Below, piece by piece: positions 57,486 through 64,000 of a stretch of DNA of 64,000 nt. The position numbers and the translations under genes were made by a program. Each line of letters begins with the position of its first letter. Positions within the stretch are counted from its first letter, which is position 1. Source of the stretch: JAJEEA01 sp965116765 (GTDB taxonomy: Bacteria > Acidobacteriota > Vicinamibacteria > Vicinamibacterales > UBA8438). Where the stretch lies: positions 1-64,000 of the forward strand of contig OZ220718.1 in the NCBI GenBank assembly GCA_965116765.1, in the 5' to 3' direction. A model generated the notes under the pieces. That model was not told the origin of the DNA, ran no database searches, and saw only the letters and a program-made list of their open reading frames with translations.

Positions 57486-59573
57486 ATGGCGAAGAAGCGC
57501 GACAACGACCACGACGACCCGCGGCTCGAGAACGAGCAGGGCGTCAGCCGGCGGGACTTCGTCAAGACGGGGGCCGCGGCCGGCCTGGGGGCGGGCGCGC
57601 TGCTGGCGCCGGATCCGGCGCAGGCGCAGGCCCCGGCCTCGGCCGAGGACGTTACCTGGGACTACGAGGTCGACGTCATCATCGCCGGCGGCGGGTGCGC
57701 CGGCCTCACCGCGGCCATCCGCGCGCGCGACCTCGGGGCCAGCGTGCTGGTGGTCGACGCGAACTACGACGTCGGCGGCCGCATGCTGCACAGCGGGTCG
57801 TTCGTGTCCCTCGGGGGCGGCGACCCCGTCCAGGTGCGGGACATGAAGGGCGAGAAGGACAAGGAGGGGTTCATCACCGTCGAGCCCACCGAGGATCCCG
57901 AGGAGCTCGACGACAGCGTCGACCTCCTGTTCACCGACCTCACCGACTGGTCGGTCCTCGACCGCAAGGGCCAGAGCCCGTACCGCTACAACGAGCGCGA
58001 GCTCTCGCGGTCGTGGGCCGAGAACTGCCCGGCCACGCGGCAGCTCCTCATCGACAACTACGTCCGGTTCGCGCGCGCCGGCGGCACCCACGGCGGCGGC
58101 GGCCTGTCGCGCGCGCGGGGCGCGCGGGCCTTCCTCATGCTCGGCGACAAGACCGACATCAAGGCGGGCACGATCACCGCCGAGGACGCCGGCGTCGCCG
58201 ACCCCGAGCGCACGAGCGCGTTCGCGCCGGTGCAGATGAACAACGCGAGCCGCTCGGTCGCGCCCGGGGCCGTCAGCAACGGCGCGGCCCTCGCGCGGCC
58301 GCTCGAGTTCTCGGCGCGCGAGAAGGGCGTCGAGTTCATGCTGCACCGCGCCTTCGCCGACCTGATCCGCGAGAAGCCGTTCTCGGGCCGGGTGGTGGGC
58401 ATCCGCGCCAACTACTCGCCGCGCCACCACCCCGAGACGGGCGAGCTCATGCAGAGCTACTGGCAGAACGGCAACGTCGACGAGCGGCGCGAGACGGTGA
58501 CCATCCGCGCGCGACGGGGCATCATCCTCGCCAGCGGCGGCCACGCCGGCAACCCCCAGGTGCGCAGCATGTTCTACCCGGCCATGCGCGAGCCCGCGTT
58601 CCCGACGAGCGGCCTCGCTCTGCAGGGCCCCCACGGCCAGGACGCGAGCGCGCTCGTCGCCGGCCTGCGGGTGGGCGCCAACCTCGCGGGGATGCAGCAG
58701 AACCTGTCGTACCCGACGACGTTCCACATCTCGACCCGCCTCGGCACGCGGGACGCGTACACGACGATGATGCCGGGGCACCCGACGTTCGGCTTCCGCG
58801 GCTCGGCCGGGGTCAACGTCGGCAGCGCCGGCTTCGAGGAGTTCATCGCGGTGAACCAGGTCGGGAAGCGGTTCTTCAACGAGGTCCGCCTGCCTTCCCG
58901 GCCCGCCGGCAGCCGGTACCCCGGCGACGGCGCCACCCCCGGCCGGGGGCTCGACCACAAGCCCCTCGACTGGCGCAACTGCCAGGCGAAGTGGGTGCGC
59001 GAGATGTACAGCTACGAGCACGGCCTCGACGCCGCGCTGGCCATCAACGAGGGGTCGGAGGCTCCCGACTACTACTCGGGGCCGCTGTGGGCCATCTTCG
59101 ACGAGGAGGCCGTCGACCGCACCGGCTGGGAGCTCTACTTCCCCTACGTGGCCGACAACGGCTACTTCTTCAAGGCCGACACCATCGAGGAGCTGGCCGA
59201 GAAGATCAAGGCCGGCCACGAGTTCCAGCGGGTGCCGCTGCGCCACCTCGCCGAGACGGTCGCCAAGTGGAACGAGCACGTGGACGCCGGGGCCGACCCC
59301 GACTTCGAGCGCGAGGCCGACGCGCCCATGTACCGCATCGACCGGCCGCCGTTCTACGCGCTGTCGATCATGGTCGTCTGGCACGACTCCTACGGCGGCC
59401 TGCGGGTCAACGGCCGCCAGCAGGTCGTGGACATGCAGGGCGAGGCCATCCCCGGCCTCTACGCGGGCGGCGAGGCGGTGGGCGGGTTCAACAAGCACGG
59501 CCTCGGCAAGGGCCACGTGCACGGCTACATCGCCGGCACGCACGCCGCCGGGAAGCCGTCCGACGAGGGCTAG
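57486..59573 (+). CDS. Tat-exported FAD-dependent oxidoreductase (fumarate reductase/ketosteroid dehydrogenase type)
   Basis: A 695-residue flavoprotein. A twin-arginine signal (SRRDFVKTGAAAGLGAGALL) precedes the FAD-binding VDVIIAGGGCAGLTAAIRAR (about residues 64-83). Further FAD_binding_2 landmarks are ILASGGHAGNPQVRSMFYP, GKRFFNEVR, and the end GLYAGGEAVGGFNKHGLGKG. The family reduces or dehydrogenates carbonyl-conjugated substrates. It follows the amidohydrolase by about 45 bases, suggesting a shared pathway in the periplasm. GGGGAG precedes ATG 57486. Confidence 0.88.
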   Translation: MAKKRDNDHDDPRLENEQGVSRRDFVKTGAAAGLGAGALLAPDPAQAQAPASAEDVTWDYEVDVIIAGGGCAGLTAAIRARDLGASVLVVDANYDVGGRMLHSGSFVSLGGGDPVQVRDMKGEKDKEGFITVEPTEDPEELDDSVDLLFTDLTDWSVLDRKGQSPYRYNERELSRSWAENCPATRQLLIDNYVRFARAGGTHGGGGLSRARGARAFLMLGDKTDIKAGTITAEDAGVADPERTSAFAPVQMNNASRSVAPGAVSNGAALARPLEFSAREKGVEFMLHRAFADLIREKPFSGRVVGIRANYSPRHHPETGELMQSYWQNGNVDERRETVTIRARRGIILASGGHAGNPQVRSMFYPAMREPAFPTSGLALQGPHGQDASALVAGLRVGANLAGMQQNLSYPTTFHISTRLGTRDAYTTMMPGHPTFGFRGSAGVNVGSAGFEEFIAVNQVGKRFFNEVRLPSRPAGSRYPGDGATPGRGLDHKPLDWRNCQAKWVREMYSYEHGLDAALAINEGSEAPDYYSGPLWAIFDEEAVDRTGWELYFPYVADNGYFFKADTIEELAEKIKAGHEFQRVPLRHLAETVAKWNEHVDAGADPDFEREADAPMYRIDRPPFYALSIMVVWHDSYGGLRVNGRQQVVDMQGEAIPGLYAGGEAVGGFNKHGLGKGHVHGYIAGTHAAGKPSDEG

Positions 59574-59607
59574 GAGTCTGCGCCGTAGAACGGTGCAGAC
59601 TCCTAGC
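59569..59607. terminator. Stem-loop at the end of the flavoprotein gene
   Basis: GCTAGGAGTCTGC (59569-59581) and GCAGACTCCTAGC (59595-59607) form a perfect 13-bp stem with a 13-base loop. The stop codon TAG lies within the left arm. There is no T-run, so it may stabilise mRNA or act with Rho. Confidence 0.6.
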
Positions 59608-59795
59608 AGGGTTGGTTGGGCGCCCAGCGGAGCCGAAGGCGACGGTGGGCGGGCTAGCCCGCGCTCGGTCATGGCCGAGCAGGACCGCGCGCCGCGCCCG
59701 GTCGACGCGAGCCGCGCGGGAAGCGGCGCCGGGCGAGGCGGCCGCCGACCGTGCCGCGAACTTCGACGGCCGGCGCCGACGCGACCCGGGGGCCG

Positions 59796-60740
59796 TCACC
59801 GGATGACCGGCGCCCCCGCGTTCCAGTCGAAGATCACCAGGCTGGAAGACGGGCCGGCGTCGAAGGCGGCCAGGACGTCGGCGAGAACGGCCTCCGCGCC
59901 GCCCCGCACGGCGTGGTCGAGAAACGCCCCGATGCCGGCGGCGTCGAGCGTCTCGGCCGCGTCGTCTCTCGATACCGGGATGGTGTTCCGTACGTGCGCG
60001 CCGGTCCGGGTCAGGACGGCGACGTTGCCCGCGTCCTTTCGAATCGTGACCTGCCGGTAGACGGCGCCGTCGAGCCGCTCCACGGCGCGGTCGACGAGTC
60101 GGCGTCGTTCCGGCTCGTACTCGGGGGCGATGCGCAGCAGCTTCGTGCCCGCTTCCTGTTCGAGCCGGTAGGCGTTCGTCTTCCAGTGGTTCCCGACGCC
60201 CCGGATCGTCTCTGCATCGAGCATGTTGACGGCGGAGGCCAGGGCATGGGGGGCCGCGTGGTGCGCCACCGCGACGTCGAACAGGTCTCTGGCCGGGCTC
60301 TCCCGCTTCAGCGCCCGCTCCAGCTTGCCGCGCAGTATCTGGGCGGTGCTCTTCACCGCGACCTCGTGGCCGTCGATCCGGACCCGCCGGTGGCCGGACG
60401 CGGGCCGGCTGTCCAGCTCGGCGATGTCCACGACTCCTTCGTCGAAGACGATGCGGTGGAGTGTCGCGCCCATCAGGACGTCCCGGGCGCCGAGGGCGTA
60501 CATGTCGGCTTCCAGGGTGCCGCCGAAGCGCTTGTCGAGCTCGAGTATTCGGCTGCCCTCGGGCACCGTCAGATCGATGTCGGTGCTCTCGCGGTGGGCC
60601 CAGCGCTGAGCGAGGAGCGTGCCGCCTCCGAGGTGCCAGCACGACTGGGGCCTGCCCATCTGCGAGAGGGCCCGGTGGAGAACACCGCGCGTCGTCTGCC
60701 ACAGCCGTCGCGCCGGCGACGGCAGGCTCAGCAGTTCCAC
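59796..60740 (-). CDS. AbiEii-like nucleotidyltransferase, module 2
   Basis: A 314-residue nucleotidyltransferase-fold protein (GTG 60740, VELLSLPSPARRLWQTT). LGGGTLLAQRWAHRESTDID is the catalytic core and STAQILRGKLERALKRESPA the conserved helix. This matches module 1 (40980-41885). It overlaps the partner by 13 bases. The family is related to AbiEii/MenT toxins. Toxicity is inferred, not seen. Confidence 0.78.
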   Translation of the reverse strand: MELLSLPSPARRLWQTTRGVLHRALSQMGRPQSCWHLGGGTLLAQRWAHRESTDIDLTVPEGSRILELDKRFGGTLEADMYALGARDVLMGATLHRIVFDEGVVDIAELDSRPASGHRRVRIDGHEVAVKSTAQILRGKLERALKRESPARDLFDVAVAHHAAPHALASAVNMLDAETIRGVGNHWKTNAYRLEQEAGTKLLRIAPEYEPERRRLVDRAVERLDGAVYRQVTIRKDAGNVAVLTRTGAHVRNTIPVSRDDAAETLDAAGIGAFLDHAVRGGAEAVLADVLAAFDAGPSSSLVIFDWNAGAPVIR

Positions 60741-61273
60741 AGCGGGATCCCGTCGGCCTCGGGCGTCGTCGCCATGTTGTTCAGCCAGCGGAAGCTCGTG
60801 AACGTGCGCAGTCCCTCCACCTTGTGGAAGGCGGCGACGAGCTGCCGGATCGTGTAGACGTGCTCGCCCCAGGCGTCGAGCACGTCGAGGCGGCTCGCCT
60901 CTTCGGCCCAGGTGCTGATGAGGCATCGCTGCCTCGCATCGACCTCGCCGCTGTGGATGGCGTCGTAGAACTCCCCGGCGGTGGGTCGGCGGGCCCAGCC
61001 GGCGCAACTGGTCGCGAGGCGCCGCGCGACCGCGATGCTGCGCGGCCCCATGCGGTCGGGGTCGTGGTCGGTCCAGTGCCTGAAGTACGATGCCGGCGCC
61101 GGATCGTCGGGAAACGCCTCGGGCGGGCCGAGCAGGCACGGGCGCCGGTGCTCCAGCTCGGGGGGGAGCCTGCCGACCAGCTCGTTCCAGTAGTCGAGCA
61201 GCCGCCGCCGGTCCGCCGGCGATCCGCGCAGGAGCGCCTCGATCTCGTGGTGTTCGAGCCGCCGGGATGCCAT
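60728..61273 (-). CDS. Partner protein of the nucleotidyltransferase, module 2
   Basis: A 181-residue protein of no recognised domain (MASRRLEHHEIEALLRGSPA). It shares PPEAFPDDPAP, SCAGWARRPTAGEFYDAI and a C-terminal W-E..YTIRQLVAAF block with the partner at 41882-42382. The N-terminal 30 residues are extra compared with that protein. A TACGAT hexamer seven bases before the ATG suggests a leaderless message. It probably is the antitoxin or regulator of the pair. Confidence 0.62.
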   Translation of the reverse strand: MASRRLEHHEIEALLRGSPADRRRLLDYWNELVGRLPPELEHRRPCLLGPPEAFPDDPAPASYFRHWTDHDPDRMGPRSIAVARRLATSCAGWARRPTAGEFYDAIHSGEVDARQRCLISTWAEEASRLDVLDAWGEHVYTIRQLVAAFHKVEGLRTFTSFRWLNNMATTPEADGIPLWNC

Positions 61274-61666
61274 CCCGGCAATCGTAACACCGCGATTCGG
61301 GGCGCCGGCACGGCGGGCGCCGGTCGCGCCCCGTGGCGCGGAGGAAGCCGTCGGGAAGCCGCGGGGACGTCCCGCGGCGCGGGCCGGCCGAGTGCCGGGA
61401 ACGTCCGCGGCCTTCGCTGGGGGCGCCGCGCACGACGGGGTACGCACTTGGGCGAGGAACGTCGGGAAGTCGTATGATGAGGGCGTCCCCGGCCGATTCG
61501 GACCCGCCGGGCCGGTGCCGCCCGTCGCGTAACCGAGAGCGCGCGCGAAGGTGGACTCGAGGCTGGAGCCGGCGAAGCGGCGTCGCCGGCGTTCACGCGG
61601 AGCCGGGTCGTCTGCCTGGAGGCGATCGCCCGAAGAGATCGATCCCGCCTGAGGTGCTGACCGACC
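61274..61666. other. Divergent intergenic region
   Basis: About 390 bases between the module 2 partner (minus) and the repeat-rich secreted-type gene (plus). Long frames here look like shadows. A TATGAT at about 61469 could be a -10 element for the plus strand, without a clear -35. Confidence 0.35.
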
Positions 61667-62689
61667 ATGGACCGTCACGACGATCCGCAGCCGGCGACTG
61701 CCGTGTCCGACGCCGAGCCGTCGTCACGCGCGGTGGACGCCGAGGCCCCGCCGCCGCACGCCACGCGCGTCGTCGTCTGGGACGTGCCGCCGGCCGTCGA
61801 GCGCGGCCGGCGCTTCGCGGTCAGGCTGGGGGTCGCCTGTTCCGCCGGTGCCGGCCCGACGGCTGGCGGGTGGAGGTGCGCGACCACCAGGGCGGCAGCC
61901 GGGCGACGGCGGCCCTCGGCGGGGAGCCGTGGCCCGGCACCGATGCGCTGTACCATGCCGAGGTCGCCCTCGTCGCCCCGGACGCCGTGGGCCTCTACGC
62001 CTGGGAGGCGGTGGCGGTGACGAATGCCGCCCCGGCGGGGGGCGACCGATCGGAGCCGGGCGCCATCTCGGAGCCGAGCGCCTCGGAGGCGGGTGGTGCG
62101 GCGGAGGCGGGCGGCGATGCGGCCGTGACGGGCGTTGTGGCGGAGGCGGGCGGTTTGGCGGAGGCGGGCGGCGATGCCGTGACGGGCGTTGTGGCGGAGC
62201 CGGGGTTCGGGCCGCGGTTTGGCGGAGGCGGGCGGCGATGCGGGCGTGACGGGCGTTGTGGCGGAGCCGGGCGATGCGGCCGCGACGGGCGTTGTGGCGG
62301 AGGCGGGCGGTTCGGCGGAGGCGGGCGATGCGGGCGCGACGGGCGTTGTGGCGGAGCCGGGCGGCGCGGCGGACGCGCACGCCGGTGGCCGCGCGCGCTT
62401 CGGCGTGCGGGTGGTGTCGGCGCCCGCTTGCCTCGTGACGGTGGAGGCGGTGGATGCGGAGACCGGCGTTCCGGTCGAGGGCGCGCGGGTCGTCGCGCAT
62501 CCGTACCGGACCGTCACCGACGCGCGCGGCGTGGCCGAGCTGCGGGTGCCGGCCGGCGAGTACCGGCTCTTCGTCTCCGGGAAGGGCTGCATTCCCTTCC
62601 GCTTCGACGGAGAGGTGAAGGGCGACACGAGGATCCGGGCGGAGCTCGAGCAGGATCGCGAGCTCTCGGATGCGGATATCTGGTCCTGA
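61667..62689 (+). pseudogene. Repeat-containing protein with two compensating frameshifts
   Basis: When joined this gives about 340 residues. The N-terminal Ig-like part (ATRVVVWDVPPAVERGRRFA) is in one frame. From about 61850 another frame gives PDGWRVEVRDHQGGS and HAEVALVAPDAVGLYAWEAV. A third segment, back in the first frame after about 62200, ends with a carboxypeptidase-regulatory-like domain (ACLVTVEAVDAETGVPVEGA, GVAELRVPAGEYRLFVSGKG). The middle is built of TGVVAExG repeats. The shifts cancel, so the gene ends normally at 62689. No signal peptide is seen. Indels in the repeat could be real or artefacts. Confidence 0.6.
62090..62372 (+). repeat. Coding minisatellite (TGVVAExG units)
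   Basis: Four or five units containing GACGGGCGTTGTGGCGGAG recur with spacers of GGCGGGCGATGCG type. They encode alternating Ala/Gly/Val/Glu stretches such as VTGVVAEAGG and ATGVVAEPGG. Unit length varies, and the frame change near 62200 lies inside the array. Confidence 0.75.
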
Positions 62690-62773
62690 TTTCGGCGAGG
62701 CGGACCGACTCGCGGTGCGCGGGCAGGCCCTCCTCGGCGCGAACGGGGCCGACACGACGTGGGGGTTCGGCTG

Positions 62774-63586
62774 ATGGAAGACATCCTGGTTCGTGGTCCG
62801 GGTCCGGGAGCCCGCGGCGATATCGCGCGCCGCGCCGGCCGAACGCGGCGGGGCTTCTTCCACGGGCTTCTGGCGTGCCTGCTGGTCCCGGGCGCGGCCG
62901 CCGCGCAGGTCGATGAAGCGGTGGTCGAGGGAGGGCAGCTCTACGGGCAGCACTGCGCCCTGTGCCACGGCGACTCGGGCGGGGGCCGCTCGACCGTGTT
63001 CCCCGCCCTGAACGGCAACGAGCGCCTCGGCAACGCGGCCCGCGTCCTGCGCGCCGTCCGCGAGGGCATCGGGAACATGCCGGCGTTCCCCTCCCTGAGC
63101 GCGGCCGAGACCGCCGCCGTCGCGAGCTACGTCCGCAACGCCTGGACGAACGGCTTCGGCGCGGTGACGGCCGACGAGGCGGCGGCGGTGCTGGCCCGGC
63201 TCGCGGACGCCGAACCGGGGGCGTCGGTCTGGGACGGCGCCTACACCGAGGATCAGGCGGCGCGGGGCCGGCAGGTCTACTTCGGCGCCTGCAGCCTGTG
63301 CCACGGCCGGCGGCTGAACGGCGCTCCCGACGACCCCGACATGCTGTCCACGCCCCCGCTGGCGCGGGCGCGCTTCCTGCGCGTATGGGAGGGACGCTCG
63401 CTGGCCGCCCTGCTCGCGTACACGCGGCTGACGATGCCCGAGGACAACCCCGCGTCGCTCAGCGACCAGGAGTACGCCGACGTCGTCGCCTACATGCTCT
63501 CGATGAGCCGAATGCCGGCCGGCGACGGTGAGCTGGCGCCCGATGGGAGCGGCCTCGCGCACACCCTGATCCGGCCGAGGCAATAG
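62774..63586 (+). CDS. Secreted diheme cytochrome c
   Basis: A 270-residue exported protein with two cytochrome c domains. The first has CALCHGDSGGG and GNMPAFPSLSAAE (Met ligand). The second has CSLCHGRRLNGAP and LTMPEDNPASLSDQEYADVV. A signal segment (FFHGLLACLLVPGAAAAQ) precedes them. The second domain closely resembles the monoheme cytochrome at 22674-23135, including the GAYTEDQAARG start and SLSDQEYADVVAYML. It probably passes electrons in the periplasm; the redox partner is not visible. Confidence 0.88.
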   Translation: MEDILVRGPGPGARGDIARRAGRTRRGFFHGLLACLLVPGAAAAQVDEAVVEGGQLYGQHCALCHGDSGGGRSTVFPALNGNERLGNAARVLRAVREGIGNMPAFPSLSAAETAAVASYVRNAWTNGFGAVTADEAAAVLARLADAEPGASVWDGAYTEDQAARGRQVYFGACSLCHGRRLNGAPDDPDMLSTPPLARARFLRVWEGRSLAALLAYTRLTMPEDNPASLSDQEYADVVAYMLSMSRMPAGDGELAPDGSGLAHTLIRPRQ

Positions 63587-63855
63587 AGCCCGGCCGGCAG
63601 GTCACTCCGGCGCTTGCGACACCAGCGAGGTCGGCAAGGCCGCGGGCATCCCCCCGCAGGGCCCGCTTCTCGGTCGCCGCGACCGGTAGTCGCCGCTGGC
63701 CGCCGAAGACGCCGCCTCCCCGTATAATCCGACGACACCATCGAGACCCATGGCCCCGTCAGGGCCCTGACCCTGGCTCCTGCCCTTCGGGAGGTTGGCA
63801 TGAAGGCATCGACGACGACTCGGAAGCCATCGCGCCGGGTTCGGCGGCGAGAGCG
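63587..63855. other. Intergenic region with a TATAAT element
   Basis: TATAAT at 63723-63728 lies about 130 bases before the amidase ATG. No convincing -35 is seen at the normal distance. A short frame from ATG 63800 ends after 27 codons and is probably not real. Confidence 0.4.
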
Positions 63856-64000
63856 ATGGCCGTTGGGGCCTGGTTGCTGCTGATGCCGGCGATCGCGGCC
63901 GCGCAGCCGCAGACGGGTCAGGCGGACCGCTTCCAGGTCGAGGAAGCGACCATCGAGGACATTCACCGGGCCATCCGGGACGGCCGGACGAGCTGTCAGG
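63856..64000 (+). CDS. Amidase, N-terminal part (partial)
   Basis: ATG 63856 gives a signal peptide (MAVGAWLLLMPAIAAAQ) followed by FQVEEATIEDIHRAIRDGRT, the characteristic first helix of amidase-signature enzymes. The gene continues beyond the window, so the Ser-Ser-Lys catalytic region is not seen. Confidence 0.65.
   Translation, partial: MAVGAWLLLMPAIAAAQPQTGQADRFQVEEATIEDIHRAIRDGRTSCQ

Noticed and set aside
55983..59573. 1196-codon fusion of amidohydrolase and flavoprotein
   Set aside because: The join arises because a frameshift near 57390 bypasses the amidohydrolase stop. The flavoprotein has its own ribosome-binding site and Tat signal, so two proteins are expected.
59569..59607. Insertion sequence end or attachment site
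   Set aside because: The inverted repeat includes the flavoprotein stop codon and has no partner copy or transposase nearby. A transcript-end hairpin explains it better.
62090..62372. CRISPR array or origin iterons
   Set aside because: The units are contiguous, of variable length and in a coding frame. There are no unique spacers and no cas or rep genes.

Overview
The window is a very GC-rich bacterial chromosome segment. Three MacB/FtsX-type permeases of about 860-880 residues resemble the acidobacterial duplicated-permease type, two of them paired with PadR regulators. Together with a TonB-dependent receptor carrying an N-terminal carboxypeptidase-regulatory domain and many secreted c-type cytochromes and lipoproteins, they point to an Acidobacteriota genome, most likely of the Vicinamibacteria kind. 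This placement is an inference from gene content, not from a marker gene. No rRNA, tRNA or CRISPR array was seen.

The best-defined system is a quinohemoprotein amine dehydrogenase (QHNDH) locus at 3474-13866. On the minus strand lie qhpA (diheme alpha subunit), qhpD (radical SAM thioether-forming enzyme), qhpC (gamma subunit, precursor of cysteine tryptophylquinone, CTQ) and qhpB (beta-propeller), in the order qhpADCB. Further right are a flavin monooxygenase (qhpG-like, minus), an ABC half-transporter (qhpF-like, plus) and a subtilisin-like protease (qhpE-like, plus). An AlbA_2/Schlafen-type ATPase gene interrupts the cluster. All eight gamma-subunit residues used for CTQ and the three thioether links are present at one constant offset. 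Both junctions upstream of qhpD and qhpC carry imperfect tandem duplications of about 75 bp, and one of them creates a 49-codon ORF overlapping qhpA and qhpD by ATGA on each side.

Left flank (1-3477): end of a membrane protein, a decayed mechanosensitive-channel fragment, a VapBC module with a near-consensus promoter and palindrome, a HigA remnant, an AAA ATPase-nuclease, and a remnant of a paralogue of it. Centre (13947-37654): orphan Phd antitoxin, frameshifted TonB receptor, a two-gene ATPase + DUF4276 candidate defence pair, an arsenosugar (arsS) pair, PDZ, AIM24, cytochrome and redox proteins, hisC (frameshifted), M48 protease, lipoproteins, and a run of secreted redox/envelope genes (TlpA-like, metallo-beta-lactamase fold, YceI, heme-motif porin).

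Right part (37624-64000): a mosaic, duplication-rich region. It holds three large permeases, a duplicated hydrolase-PadR-permease cassette whose second hydrolase is decayed, a DinB fragment joined to a permease 3' end, a chimeric PEP-mutase-like ORF, a second VapBC, a Tat amidohydrolase plus Tat flavoprotein pair, and two paralogous two-gene modules pairing an AbiEii-like nucleotidyltransferase with an unrecognised 166-181 aa partner. The window ends in the first codons of an amidase.

Several genes carry single-base frameshifts in otherwise intact reading frames (TonB receptor, hisC, hydrolase, amidohydrolase and others). Some of these may be assembly errors rather than real pseudogenes.
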